Shown piece by piece: positions 15,614 through 24,741 of a stretch of 64,000 bases of DNA (the stretch's first letter is position 1; every line of letters begins with the position of its first letter). Source of the stretch: Chryseobacterium rhizosphaerae (GTDB taxonomy: Bacteria > Bacteroidota > Bacteroidia > Flavobacteriales > Weeksellaceae). Location of the stretch: assembly GCF_003385455.1 (NCBI RefSeq), contig NZ_QNUF01000002.1, forward strand, positions 186,001 to 250,000, given 5' to 3'. Under the pieces are notes generated by a model. The model made no database searches, was not told the origin of the DNA, and saw nothing but the letters and a program-made list of their open reading frames with translations. The position numbers were made by a program, and so were the translations under genes.

Positions 15614-16045
15614 ATGTTTACTGACGAATATTATATGAAAATGGCTCTGCAGGAAGCAGAAGCTGCCCTTGAAAAAGATGAAGTGCCTATCGGATGTGTG
15701 GTTGTTTCCAATAACCGTGTTATTGCGAGAGCCCACAATCTCACCGAAACCTTAAACGATGTTACTGCTCATGCAGAAATGCAGGCCATAACTTCTGCCG
15801 CTAATTTCCTTGGCGGTAAATATCTTAAAAACTGTACACTTTATGTCACATTAGAACCCTGTGTGATGTGTTCCGGAGCGCTTTCGTGGTCACAGATTTC
15901 AAAAGTAGTGATAGGCGCAAGAGACAAGCAGAGAGGTTTTATCAACAAGCATCTTTCCCTGCATCCAAAAACGGAAATCGTGACAGGAATAATGGAAAAT
16001 GAGTGTTCCATGATCGTTAAAGAATTTTTTAAAAGTAAAAGATAA
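15614..16045 (+). CDS. tadA: tRNA-specific adenosine deaminase
   Basis: 143 residues. The zinc-dependent deaminase motifs are HAEMQ (His ligand and proton-shuttling Glu) and PCVMCSGA (two Cys ligands), and the start EYYMKMALQEAEAALEKDEVPIGCVVV is typical of TadA. It converts A34 of tRNA-Arg(ACG) to inosine. It starts 3 bp after the stop of the previous gene and ends at a strong terminator. Confidence 0.95.
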   Translation: MFTDEYYMKMALQEAEAALEKDEVPIGCVVVSNNRVIARAHNLTETLNDVTAHAEMQAITSAANFLGGKYLKNCTLYVTLEPCVMCSGALSWSQISKVVIGARDKQRGFINKHLSLHPKTEIVTGIMENECSMIVKEFFKSKR

Positions 16046-16075
16046 AGGAACAATGAGTAATTGTTCCTTCTTTAT
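16045..16075 (+). terminator. Intrinsic terminator after tadA
   Basis: Perfect 10-bp stem AAGGAACAAT (16045-16054) and ATTGTTCCTT (16060-16069), followed by a T-rich stretch. The left arm begins at the tadA stop codon. Confidence 0.8.
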
Positions 16076-16119
16076 ATTTGTAAGCTAAAAATCAGCACAT
16101 TACTATACCCTTTAGCCTC

Positions 16120-16653
16120 TTATTTTATATCATTAAAAATTGAGTACATCACGAGGTCAAAATACGCTCCGTCTTTCTTAGTCTCCTGTTTCAAAACGGC
16201 CTCTTTTTCCATTCCAATCTTTTCCATAATTTTTCCGGAAGCAGGATTGTGAAGAAGATGAGTGGCAAAAATTTTATTGAAATTCAATTTTTTAAAACCA
16301 AAATGTACAATAGCTTTGGCAGCCTCTGTCACATAGCCTTTGTTCCAGTAAGGCATTGCAATCCAATATCCTAATTCAGCCTTATCATCATCACGGTCAT
16401 GAAGACCTATAGCTCCGATAATATGCCCTTCTTTATTACGAATTCCAAAAGTATATCCTGTATGATCCTCAAAGGCTTCTTTTGACATGGTAAGCCAAAG
16501 TTGAGCATCATTTTCGGTATACGGATAAGGGATATTAGATGTGAGATCTGAATAAATTCTATGCTGCAGATACTCTGTAATGAAAGGAATATCCTTCTCT
16601 TCCAATTGGGAGAGAATAAGTCTTTCGGTTTCTATTATTGGAAATTCGTTCAT
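16120..16653 (-). CDS. GNAT N-acetyltransferase, RimJ/RimL type
   Basis: 177 residues. The start ETERLILSQLEEKDIPFI is typical of the RimJ/RimL and ribosomal-protein acetyltransferase branch. The acetyl-CoA part shows ELGYWIAMPYWNKGYVTEAAKAIVHFGF and the C-terminal NFNKIFATHLLHNPASGKIMEKIGM. The substrate is unknown. It is a single gene, convergent with tadA. Confidence 0.9.
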   Translation of the reverse strand: MNEFPIIETERLILSQLEEKDIPFITEYLQHRIYSDLTSNIPYPYTENDAQLWLTMSKEAFEDHTGYTFGIRNKEGHIIGAIGLHDRDDDKAELGYWIAMPYWNKGYVTEAAKAIVHFGFKKLNFNKIFATHLLHNPASGKIMEKIGMEKEAVLKQETKKDGAYFDLVMYSIFNDIK

Positions 16654-16712
16654 TATATTAAGAATTTAGGGTAAAGATGAGGTAAATTATTCAATTCAAC
16701 TCAACTTCAGGC

Positions 16713-17471
16713 TTATAAATCTTTGCCAAGAAAATAAAGCCCTTTTAAAGTATGAAGCCTGTCCATTACATGGATTTTATCCGTCAGAGGCTTATAAACA
16801 TGAGACACACCTCCCGTTGCCACTACAAAACAGTCGTCATTTACCTCATCATTAATACGGGTCACAAATCCTTCTACCATGCCCAGAAAACCATATACCA
16901 TTCCGCTCTGCATACAGGTTACCGTATCCAACCCCAGCACTGATTTCGGCTTTTTCAGCTCAATATCAGGAAGCTGCGCCGTCTGGTTGATCAGCGAATT
17001 CAAAGAAGTCACAATTCCCGGAGCGATAATCACGCCTAAAGTTTCCCCTGTTTCTGCAACACAGCTGGCAGTAAGTGCGGTTCCAAAGTCAATGACAATT
17101 TTTTTCCTGTTTGGATACAGGTTATGGGCAGCAACCAGGTTGGCATAAATATCCGTTCCCATCTGCTTAGATTTGGCCTGAACTGCTGATGGGGTGTTTC
17201 GGTCCACAATCACAGGGGTAATCCCATGGATTTTCTTTATTCCTGAGCTCATCACTTTGGTAAGCTGGGGAACTACAGATCCAATGATTACCTTATTTAT
17301 TTCTGTTGGTTCAATTTTATAGGTCTGATAGAGCATCAGCATTTGTACATATAGCTCGTCTGCGGTTCTGTAAGGTTTAGTATTGATGACCCATGAAATA
17401 TCACAGTTATCTCCATTAAAAAGGCCGAATCTGATATTGCTGTTCCCTACGTTTATTACAATTGAATTCAT
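16713..17471 (-). CDS. coaX: Type III pantothenate kinase
   Basis: 252 residues. The N-terminal phosphate loop INVGNSNIRFGLF, the middle VDRNTPSAVQAKSKQMGTD, the ASKHA motif IDFGTALTAS and the C-terminal VATGGVSHVYKPL identify CoaX. It phosphorylates pantothenate, the first step of CoA synthesis, and needs a monovalent cation. No CoA-pathway partner lies beside it here. Confidence 0.95.
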   Translation of the reverse strand: MNSIVINVGNSNIRFGLFNGDNCDISWVINTKPYRTADELYVQMLMLYQTYKIEPTEINKVIIGSVVPQLTKVMSSGIKKIHGITPVIVDRNTPSAVQAKSKQMGTDIYANLVAAHNLYPNRKKIVIDFGTALTASCVAETGETLGVIIAPGIVTSLNSLINQTAQLPDIELKKPKSVLGLDTVTCMQSGMVYGFLGMVEGFVTRINDEVNDDCFVVATGGVSHVYKPLTDKIHVMDRLHTLKGLYFLGKDL

Positions 17472-17529
17472 TGATTTTTTTTAACAGGCTAAGATTTTAA
17501 ATTCTGCTCCCAAATTTATAAAAAAATAA

Positions 17530-17553
17530 AAGGAGTATTCTCAAATACTCCTT
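17530..17553. terminator. Terminator of the M1 peptidase gene
   Basis: Perfect 10-bp stem AAGGAGTATT (17530-17539) and AATACTCCTT (17544-17553). A-rich DNA on the left gives the T run on the minus strand, matching the end of the peptidase gene at 17578. Confidence 0.85.
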
Positions 17554-17577
17554 ATTATTCTATATGTTTATCTTTTC

Positions 17578-19416
17578 TTATTTTACTTCTACAAAATTAT
17601 CCGCCATATTAACATCAGCAATTCTCTGGCTGAAGTCGATACCAAGTACTGATAGCTGAGACTTCGGATAAGGAATGGTAAAGGTATATTCTTTCTGAGT
17701 CCAAGGCCAGTAAGGCATTGTTTTGAAATTACCATAGATATCATTTTCTTTCCATGTATGAGTCATGTTTAAAGGAATCTGATAGGTTACAATTTTTTTC
17801 TCCATGGTCATTACGCTGAAATCAACAGGCATAGGAACCTGTCCGTTATTTACCAGGGTAATTGTGGTGGATTTTGCATCATATTTCACATCCTTAATCC
17901 CATAATCAATAGTTTTTGTTGTGTTGATCCAGTAATGGTGAAACCACTTCAGGTCCATTCCGGAAACTTTTTGGGCAATATGAAGGAAATCCCTGTCTGA
18001 AGGATGTTTCATACTCCACTGGGCATAATACTGTCTTAGTGTTTCGGCAAGATTCTGTTCACCCATAATGTATCCCAATTGTACCAGATACAATTCCCCC
18101 TTCACATAGGAAGAATAAGTATAGGAAGTTCCGTTATCATGATGATCTCCCAACCATACAGCCGGTTCTTCAATACCTTTTTTAACAAAATTTCTGTAAG
18201 CATCTAATGTTTTTACGAAAGGGTTTGGAAGGTCTTCCGGAAATAACTGGTGCATGGTGTACCCTTCTGCATAGCTGGTAAAACCTTCATCCATCCAGGG
18301 ACGTACAGATTCATTGGTGGCCAGCATTTGCTGATACCATGAGTGAGACCCTTCATGAGCCATTAATCCCATCAGCCCTTTAATGTCTTTAGCTTCTCCA
18401 AGAATCATGGTACACATTCCGTATTCCATTCCACCGTCACCACCCTGGATAAAAGCATAAGTAGGGTATACATATTTTCCGAAATGGGCATTCATGATCT
18501 CGAAATACTTCATCACATAAGATTGTGCTTCTCCCCAAACTTTTGTTTTCTCATTTTTCTGGTAAACCAGATATACTTTCGGACCATTTGGAACATCAAA
18601 ACCATTGACTACATAATCTCTGTCTGCACTCCATGCAAAGTCAAGAATATTTTTAGCCGTCCATTTCCAGGTTACTTTTTTATCTTTTTCCGCTTTAATT
18701 TTTGCGTTGGTATCATATCCTTTTACCTCAGTTGGGTTTTCAAGAATCCCTCCTGCTCCTATTACATAATCTTTGTTGATTTTAATACTAACATCAAAAT
18801 CTGAGAACGGTGCATGAAATTCTCTTCCCATATAATCAAAAGTTGCCCAGCCATCATAATCATACTCAGCAATTTTCGGGTACCATTGAGTCATTGTCAT
18901 ATCTACACCTTCTCTGTTGTTTCTTCCACTTCTTCTGATCTGCTGTGGAATCACGGCATCCCAATCCATGGTAAAAGTTGTAGAGGAATTAGGCTTGATA
19001 GGCTCTGCCAGGTACACTTTCATAATAGTTTCCTGGATTTCAAATTTCAAGTCCTTTCCATTCTGTCTGATCCAGTGGATATTTTGAGATCCCTCCTGAT
19101 CTTTCGGAATAGATGCCAATCTTGAGATCCCATCTTTCTGCAACCTTGAGTCACCATTTTTTCCCTGGGAAATTATTCTTTGATCCATCATGGAATTAGG
19201 CTTAAAAGCATTCCAGTAGAGATGAAAATAAACTACATTCAACTCGTCCGGAGAATTGTTGGTGTATTCTAAAGTCTGTTTTCCCTGATAAGTAAATTTT
19301 TCAGCATTAACATCAATATCCATCTTGTACTTTGCAGCCTGCTGATAATAAGCTCCTTGCTGAGCATGAAATTGTGAAATGATAAACGCAAAAATGATTG
19401 CAGCCGATTTTCTCAT
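17578..19416 (-). CDS. Secreted M1-family aminopeptidase
   Basis: 612 residues with a signal peptide (AAIIFAFIISQFHAQQ). The zinc site is HEGSH at 354-358 with the third ligand Glu377 (WMDEGFTSYAEGY). The substrate-binding loop is GGMEYGM at 328-334, equivalent to GxMEN. This fits the M1 gluzincin family as found in Bacteroidetes. It probably trims peptides in the periplasm or outside the cell. The C-terminal 130 residues form the beta-sandwich and helical tail typical of M1. A -7-like TACCTTTA precedes the start. Confidence 0.93.
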   Translation of the reverse strand: MRKSAAIIFAFIISQFHAQQGAYYQQAAKYKMDIDVNAEKFTYQGKQTLEYTNNSPDELNVVYFHLYWNAFKPNSMMDQRIISQGKNGDSRLQKDGISRLASIPKDQEGSQNIHWIRQNGKDLKFEIQETIMKVYLAEPIKPNSSTTFTMDWDAVIPQQIRRSGRNNREGVDMTMTQWYPKIAEYDYDGWATFDYMGREFHAPFSDFDVSIKINKDYVIGAGGILENPTEVKGYDTNAKIKAEKDKKVTWKWTAKNILDFAWSADRDYVVNGFDVPNGPKVYLVYQKNEKTKVWGEAQSYVMKYFEIMNAHFGKYVYPTYAFIQGGDGGMEYGMCTMILGEAKDIKGLMGLMAHEGSHSWYQQMLATNESVRPWMDEGFTSYAEGYTMHQLFPEDLPNPFVKTLDAYRNFVKKGIEEPAVWLGDHHDNGTSYTYSSYVKGELYLVQLGYIMGEQNLAETLRQYYAQWSMKHPSDRDFLHIAQKVSGMDLKWFHHYWINTTKTIDYGIKDVKYDAKSTTITLVNNGQVPMPVDFSVMTMEKKIVTYQIPLNMTHTWKENDIYGNFKTMPYWPWTQKEYTFTIPYPKSQLSVLGIDFSQRIADVNMADNFVEVK

Positions 19417-19530
19417 TTAAAATTTTATTTTTTTTCTAAAGGTATGTAATTTAAATAAGAACCTCAAATAGGAGTTATACCGAGGTTTTATTATGTTTAG
19501 TATGGGTTTAGATTGAATTTAATTCACTTT

Positions 19531-19547
19531 GTTAAAAATCTTTTAAC
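19531..19547. terminator. Short palindrome, possible terminator of the DinB-like gene
   Basis: GTTAAAA (19531-19537) and TTTTAAC (19541-19547) with a 3-nt loop, 10 bp beyond the stop of the minus-strand gene. The stem is AT-rich and weak. Confidence 0.4.
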
Positions 19548-19557
19548 AAACATAAGT

Positions 19558-20028
19558 TTACTGGCTCGTCAACAATTTTTTGATTAAAGTGATCTGGCCC
19601 AAATGATAATAGCTATGCTCAATCATTCCATCTATATTTCTTCTGTAGGTTCCATATTTTTCATCTGCAAAAACCTCATCAAGCTGATCATCAGGAATCC
19701 GCTCAACCAACCCGGCAAACTTTTCTGCATCAACCCATAACCGACTTAGCAATTCTTCCCATTGAGCCTGAGATTCAATGACAGGAAGATCAAAACTGTA
19801 CTGGTCTTTTATTTCAAGGGCTCCCCCTTCAAACACGTTAATAATTCCTGCTATATAATAATGTATATGAAAAGTAAGCATTGCGATGGTATTCAGGGAG
19901 CTCACTTTGGTAACAGCCTGTTCCCAGCTTACCCCGGAAAGCTGATCTTTAAAATTGGTATTGGCAATCCAGAGACCGTCAAGCAAAACCTCCCGGAATC
20001 TTTTTGATAATTGTACTGCAGAGCTCAT
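19558..20028 (-). CDS. DinB-like four-helix-bundle protein
   Basis: 156 residues, cytoplasmic. Helical throughout, with metal-ligand candidates in LTFHIHYYIAG (first pair) and IEHSYYHLGQITLIKKL near the C-terminus, the pattern of DinB/YfiT-type putative metalloenzymes. Members can be thiol transferases using bacillithiol or be damage-induced; substrate not predictable. A weak -7 box TATCTTTA lies upstream. It is a single gene. Confidence 0.82.
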   Translation of the reverse strand: MSSAVQLSKRFREVLLDGLWIANTNFKDQLSGVSWEQAVTKVSSLNTIAMLTFHIHYYIAGIINVFEGGALEIKDQYSFDLPVIESQAQWEELLSRLWVDAEKFAGLVERIPDDQLDEVFADEKYGTYRRNIDGMIEHSYYHLGQITLIKKLLTSQ

Positions 20029-20153
20029 TGATCGGTTATTTTTATATTTCTTTAAAGATAAGTAATTAAAGAATTGTTTTTTAAGCGCTTACTGATTTTC
20101 CAGGAGATTCCACCCACATAAAGAATACAATCATTTGTGTTGCAGAAAATAAA

Positions 20154-20183
20154 AAGCCTCAGATGTGTTGACATCTGAGGCTT
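20154..20183. terminator. Terminator of the phosphorylase-like gene
   Basis: Perfect 13-bp stem AAGCCTCAGATGT (20154-20166) and ACATCTGAGGCTT (20171-20183) with a 4-nt loop. On the minus strand it is followed by a T run, matching the gene that ends at 20207. Confidence 0.9.
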
Positions 20184-20206
20184 GTATTATAATAGGAAAT
20201 CAAAAG

Positions 20207-21898
20207 CTATTTCTTAGCTGCAACTTCTTTTTTTCCACTTTTTAAAATCTTTTCAAGGATTCTTAATGTAATCAGATAAGTAGGTTTTACTCCTGTAAGC
20301 CCCAATCCTCCTGATGATAATGTACTTCCTGTTTCCAAAGGATTATCTGAAGCATAATACGCGTAACATACAAACAGATCCGGTGCAATATGATGTCTGA
20401 TCTTCGAAGCTACCTGGATAGCCTTCTGATAGTGTGCCCCTTCCATTTCAAGACCAATGGCCTTCCATGAAGTATTCATAAAATAAGAAAGGATATCTCT
20501 GTTTTGGAGTGAAGTTCCTAAAACAGTAATCATAGGTCCTTCAAATGCTTTTAGCTCTTCATCATGGAAATCGTCCAGCTTTAATGCATTTTCAAAAGGA
20601 TAATTATCTGCCGTTCCTTCAAAGATATGAGAGGTAGGAATCATAATATCCCCTTTTTCTCCTGTGAGAATTCCGGCTTTCCCCATAATGGAAACAGATC
20701 TTACATGCATCATATAGACTTCTCCTTTATGTTCGAAAGGTCTCAGCAGCTCGTCCATCACCTCAAAAGCCTGCTCTCCGAAGGCATAGTCAAATACCAT
20801 GACTACATCATCACCTCCAAACTTGATATCTCCAAAAGGAGTATTCTTTAAATTTGTTTTGCTAAGGTCAATGATCTGAACATCGATATTACTTCCACTT
20901 TTATCAGCAATATGAATCATCCCCTCATCTAAAGCATACTTTGATACTTTATCACGAAGTTCTTTTTTGTTTGAAATCTCTTCATACATTTTATAGTCCA
21001 CATCATGATGATGCTTCTTCTTAAGAGCTTCATTACCGTACAGCATATTTTTCACCGAATGCATATTAGCAGAAATAATATGCAACGGACGCATATGAAG
21101 GTTATTTTCAAATAAAACCTCCTTCACTTTATTAGCCCATTTCTCTCCAAAGTAGTGATGTCCTACTCTTTCCTTTAATATAGCACTGAAATGAATTTCT
21201 CTTTCTCTGGTCTGCTTTGCATCTTCAAGACTTACTTTCCCTAAGTTGTAAATTATTTTGAATAAACGGTCAGGATTATGATCATCTCCAAAGGTATTGT
21301 AAGCTCTCAATGTCTCATCAAATGTTCTTCCTATTAAAGAGGATAGATGAATAATAGCCACCTCTTTCTCTCTTCTGCTGAATTTCTTTTCTCCTTTCAC
21401 TACCTCTTCAATAATTTTAAAGGCACGTGTCGGCTTCCAGTTTTCATCCTGGATGAAAGCCAGATTACGGATTTTATCAGCTTCTATAAATAAGAAGGTA
21501 AGGTGGGTAAGAATGTCATAAATTTCGGAACGGCCCAAAAGAACCTCAATATTCATCTGGTGTTCGTCTATTCTATAACAGTTTCTTCTTCTTTTCTTAG
21601 GAACAATAGGTTCGAAACTTCCTTTATCAAACCCTTCATCAGATGTAAGATGAATAAAAGCACATTCCTCAATCCCTTCAGGAAGCCTGTCTAAAACATA
21701 CATCAAACCATCAAGCTCCAATTTATTTGGAATATTCATGGTACCATAAATCTCTGGATTGATTGTTTTCAACAAGCTTCTAATGCTCTCTCCTGAAACT
21801 CCTCCTGGCTTGAAAAATCCTCTATAAAATAAGTGTCTCATAGAAATATATAATCTTTCGATAGCCTCTGTTGTCTCTCTTGCTCTAGAATTTGTCAT
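20207..21898 (-). CDS. DUF6909-like protein with an AMP-nucleosidase-like C-terminal domain
   Basis: 563 residues from the ATG at 21898. The first half is helical and unassigned (RARETTEAIERLYISMRHLFYRG). The second half, from about residue 330, has a nucleoside-phosphorylase-like fold: GGDDVVMVFDYAFGEQAFEVMDELL, SVSIMGKAGIL, MITVLGTSLQNRD and GLEMEGAHYQKAI. The EMEGA stretch is the ribose-binding motif of AMP nucleosidases and MTA phosphorylases. I believe this is DUF6909, a Bacteroidetes family, but not with certainty. A longer start at 21937 lies upstream of the -7 box and is rejected. Confidence 0.75.
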   Translation of the reverse strand: MTNSRARETTEAIERLYISMRHLFYRGFFKPGGVSGESIRSLLKTINPEIYGTMNIPNKLELDGLMYVLDRLPEGIEECAFIHLTSDEGFDKGSFEPIVPKKRRRNCYRIDEHQMNIEVLLGRSEIYDILTHLTFLFIEADKIRNLAFIQDENWKPTRAFKIIEEVVKGEKKFSRREKEVAIIHLSSLIGRTFDETLRAYNTFGDDHNPDRLFKIIYNLGKVSLEDAKQTREREIHFSAILKERVGHHYFGEKWANKVKEVLFENNLHMRPLHIISANMHSVKNMLYGNEALKKKHHHDVDYKMYEEISNKKELRDKVSKYALDEGMIHIADKSGSNIDVQIIDLSKTNLKNTPFGDIKFGGDDVVMVFDYAFGEQAFEVMDELLRPFEHKGEVYMMHVRSVSIMGKAGILTGEKGDIMIPTSHIFEGTADNYPFENALKLDDFHDEELKAFEGPMITVLGTSLQNRDILSYFMNTSWKAIGLEMEGAHYQKAIQVASKIRHHIAPDLFVCYAYYASDNPLETGSTLSSGGLGLTGVKPTYLITLRILEKILKSGKKEVAAKK

Positions 21899-21913
21899 AA
21901 AATAAATTTCACA

Positions 21914-21921
21914 CAAATATA
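21914..21921 (-). promoter_or_regulatory. -7 box TATATTTG for the phosphorylase-like gene
   Basis: Perfect TAnnTTTG on the minus strand, 15 bp upstream of the ATG at 21898. It excludes the upstream start at 21937. Confidence 0.65.
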
Positions 21922-22180
21922 CAAAATCTTTGTCCATTTTATTTTAACTATCTTTTAACAAGTCTTTTAATCCATATAATCTCGTATCTTATAAGACATT
22001 CCTCAAATCATGTGTTTTTAGAGTATCTGAGCCTCAAAAAAGAGTTTTACACATTAAATTTTACACATTGAATATCTTTTAACCCCTTACAAAAACGTTA
22101 AACTATTGTTTAAATTATATAATTTTTCAAAACACCCCTAATTTTTTTAGGGTTAAAATGATTTCATTTCATTTTTTTTG

Positions 22181-22188
22181 TAAATTTG
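22181..22188 (+). promoter_or_regulatory. -7 box TAAATTTG for glutamine synthetase III
   Basis: Perfect TAnnTTTG, 20 bp before the start codon. The expected -33 position overlaps the small CCCTAA/TTAGGG hairpin rather than a TTG, which hints at regulator-dependent activation. Confidence 0.65.
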
Positions 22189-22208
22189 CCCTGTAAAAAT
22201 CACCCAAT

Positions 22209-24404
22209 ATGTCAACCTTAAGATTCAAAGCACTAGAAACCCTACCATTTAAGGACTTCAGAAAAGATAATTCTGTTGAGGTTCCTGCAAAACTGTCAGA
22301 ATTATTCTGTACCAATGTTTTCTCGGAAGAGACAATGAGAGAATATTTAACAAAAGAAGCATTCAATTCTATTATGGATGCTGTAAAAAAAGGAACTAAA
22401 ATCCAGAGACATATTGCTGACCAGGTAGCTGTAGCAATGAAAGACTGGGCTATGAGCAAAGGGGTAACCCATTATACACACTGGTTTCAACCTTTAACAG
22501 GAACTACTGCTGAAAAACACGACTCTTTCTTCACACCTATCGAAGGAGGGAGAGCAATCGAAAGATTCAGCGGAAACTTATTGATCCAACAGGAGCCAGA
22601 TGCTTCTTCATTCCCTAACGGAGGAATCAGAAATACTTTTGAAGCAAGAGGCTACACAGCCTGGGATCCTACTTCTCCTGCTTTCATCATGGGAACTACA
22701 TTATGTATTCCATCCATCTTCATTTCTTATACAGGAGAAACCTTAGATTATAAAGCTCCTCTTTTGAGAGCTTTGAATGCTGTGGATGAAGCAGCAACCA
22801 ATGTAATGCAGTATTTTGACAAGAATGTTACAAAGGTAACTCCTACCCTGGGTTGGGAACAGGAGTACTTCCTTGTAGATTCAGCTTTATATCAGTCACG
22901 TCCGGACCTTGTATTGACAGGTAAAACATTACTGGGACATTCTCCAGCCAAAGGACAACAATTGGATGACCACTATTTCGGTTCTATCCCAACAAGAGTA
23001 ATGAATTTCATGAAAGAGTTGGAAATTGAATGTATGAAACTGGGTATTCCTGTAACGACAAGACACAACGAGGTAGCTCCTAACCAATTTGAGCTGGCTC
23101 CAATGTTTGAAGAAGTAAACGTTGCCGTAGACCACAACTCTTTATTGATGGACATCATGGCAAGAATTGCTCACAAGCACCATTTCCATATTTTATTCCA
23201 CGAAAAGCCATTTGCCGGAGTAAACGGAAGCGGTAAGCACAACAACTGGTCTTTAGCCACTGATACAGGAGAAAACCTTCTAAGCCCTGGAAAAAATCCT
23301 AAGAAAAACTTACAGTTCCTAACATTCTTCGTTAATACTATCAAAGCAGTTTATGAATACGCTGACCTTTTAAGAGCAAGTATTGCTTCTGCAAGTAATG
23401 ACCACAGATTAGGTGCCAACGAAGCTCCCCCAGCAATTATTTCCGTATTCATCGGAAGTCAGTTGTTCAGAGTACTGGAAGAACTTGAAAAAGTAACGGA
23501 AGGAAAGCTTTCTCCGGACGAAAAAACAGACCTTAAATTAAATGTAGTTGGAAAAATTCCTGAAATCCTATTAGATAATACGGACAGAAACAGAACTTCT
23601 CCGTTTGCATTTACAGGAAATAAATTTGAGATCAGAGCAGTAGGATCTTCTGCTAACTGTGCAGAGTCTATGACGGTAATGAATACCATCGCTGCAAAAC
23701 AATTAATCGATTTCAAAAAAGAAGTGGATGCCCTTATTGAAACAGGTCTTAAAAAAGACGAAGCGATCTTCAATGTATTGAGAGAATACATCAAGCAGTG
23801 TAAGAGCATTATGTTTGAAGGTGACGGATATTCTGATGACTGGGCGAAAGAAGCTAAAAAGAGAGGCTTAAACAACTTAAAGACTACTCCTGAAGCTCTT
23901 AAACAGGAGATGGATAAAAAATTCGTTACCCTTTACGAAGAAATCGGAGTATTTACTCACAGAGAGGTTGAGGCAAGAAACGAAATCAAATTAGAAAAAT
24001 ATTCTACGGTCATTGATATTGAAGCAAGAGTATTAAGTGATATTGCAAGAAACCACATCATTCCTTCTGCTTTAAAATATCAGAACAGATTAATTGAAAA
24101 CGTAAAAGGACTGAAAGACATCTTTGGAGATAAAGAATTCAAAACATTAGCGAAAGAGCAAATGAGCTTAATCACGGATATCTCTGAAAACGTTTCCAAG
24201 ATTAAACTTGGTGTTGAAGACCTTATTAAAGCGAGAGAAACAGCAAAAGCTGTATCAAATAGCCAAAAGCAGGCAGAGTCTTACTGTACTAAAGTAATTC
24301 CTTTATTTGATGTTATCAGAGAAGCTTCTGATGATCTTGAAATGATGGTAGATGATGAGCTTTGGCCAATGACAAAATACAGAGAAATGTTGTTTACAAA
24401 ATAA
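22209..24404 (+). CDS. glnN: Glutamine synthetase type III
   Basis: 731 residues, the usual size of GSIII and about 1.5 times that of GSI. The N-terminal region includes MKDWAMSKGVTHYTHWFQPLTG. Catalytic-domain motifs are GWEQEYFLVD (metal-binding glutamates), TRHNEVAPNQFELAP, VNGSGKHNNWSL and the phosphate-binding region around NRTSPFAFTGNKFEIRAVG. The enzyme makes glutamine from glutamate, ammonia and ATP in the cytoplasm as a dodecamer. Monocistronic, with a terminator 26 bp after the stop. The upstream region contains possible operator elements. Confidence 0.96.
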   Translation: MSTLRFKALETLPFKDFRKDNSVEVPAKLSELFCTNVFSEETMREYLTKEAFNSIMDAVKKGTKIQRHIADQVAVAMKDWAMSKGVTHYTHWFQPLTGTTAEKHDSFFTPIEGGRAIERFSGNLLIQQEPDASSFPNGGIRNTFEARGYTAWDPTSPAFIMGTTLCIPSIFISYTGETLDYKAPLLRALNAVDEAATNVMQYFDKNVTKVTPTLGWEQEYFLVDSALYQSRPDLVLTGKTLLGHSPAKGQQLDDHYFGSIPTRVMNFMKELEIECMKLGIPVTTRHNEVAPNQFELAPMFEEVNVAVDHNSLLMDIMARIAHKHHFHILFHEKPFAGVNGSGKHNNWSLATDTGENLLSPGKNPKKNLQFLTFFVNTIKAVYEYADLLRASIASASNDHRLGANEAPPAIISVFIGSQLFRVLEELEKVTEGKLSPDEKTDLKLNVVGKIPEILLDNTDRNRTSPFAFTGNKFEIRAVGSSANCAESMTVMNTIAAKQLIDFKKEVDALIETGLKKDEAIFNVLREYIKQCKSIMFEGDGYSDDWAKEAKKRGLNNLKTTPEALKQEMDKKFVTLYEEIGVFTHREVEARNEIKLEKYSTVIDIEARVLSDIARNHIIPSALKYQNRLIENVKGLKDIFGDKEFKTLAKEQMSLITDISENVSKIKLGVEDLIKARETAKAVSNSQKQAESYCTKVIPLFDVIREASDDLEMMVDDELWPMTKYREMLFTK

Positions 24405-24430
24405 CATCTGTAAAGTTCCATATTAGTTTA

Positions 24431-24458
24431 AATTCCTCGGTTTTCCGGGGAATTTTTT
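24431..24458 (+). terminator. Intrinsic terminator after glnN
   Basis: Stem AATTCCTCGG (24431-24440) with CCGGGGAATT (24445-24454), one G-U pair, loop TTTT, then TTTT. Confidence 0.85.
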
Positions 24459-24553
24459 GGTTTTATTAACAACAGGAAAATTAGAGTTTTAAATTACAAA
24501 ACCCGATCTATAGAAGAAAATCGATATGATTTGTTAAAGAATCATAATAAAAA

Positions 24554-24595
24554 AAACCGCACACTTACCAAAAATAGGCAGTTGCGGTTTATTTT
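24554..24595 (+). terminator. Second hairpin with T tract
   Basis: AAACCGCA (24554-24561) and TGCGGTTT (24583-24590) enclose 21 nt, followed by ATTTTTC. No gene directly precedes it, so it is either a back-up terminator or marks an unannotated RNA. Confidence 0.55.
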
Positions 24596-24682
24596 TCTTT
24601 AACATATGTAAACAATATGTTAAATAGTGTTAAAATAAGATCCTGACAATTATCATATCAGGGGTCTTTTATTCGGAATCTC

Positions 24683-24690
24683 TACTTTTG
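24683..24690 (+). promoter_or_regulatory. -7 box TACTTTTG for the NlpC/P60 lipoprotein
   Basis: Perfect TAnnTTTG, 51 bp before the start codon. Confidence 0.55.
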
Positions 24691-24741
24691 TAATGCTTTT
24701 GAAAATAAATATTCCTTTTTAACACGGATAATCAAATATAT

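Larger units (their letters stand above)
21899..22208. other. 310-bp divergent control region between the phosphorylase-like gene and glnN
   Basis: No gene. It holds -7 boxes for both flanking genes, a direct repeat TTTTACACATT (22045-22055 and 22059-22069, 14-bp period) and a small hairpin CCCTAA/TTAGGG (22136-22152) about 30 bp upstream of the glnN -7 box. Confidence 0.65.
24405..24741. other. 337-bp gap: two hairpins and the promoter of the NlpC gene
   Basis: No gene is seen. It holds the glnN terminator (24431-24458), a second hairpin AAACCGCA/TGCGGTTT (24554-24590) followed by T-rich DNA, and the -7 box TACTTTTG at 24683-24690. The second hairpin could be another terminator or the tail of a small RNA; I cannot see a start for such an RNA. 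Confidence 0.6.
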
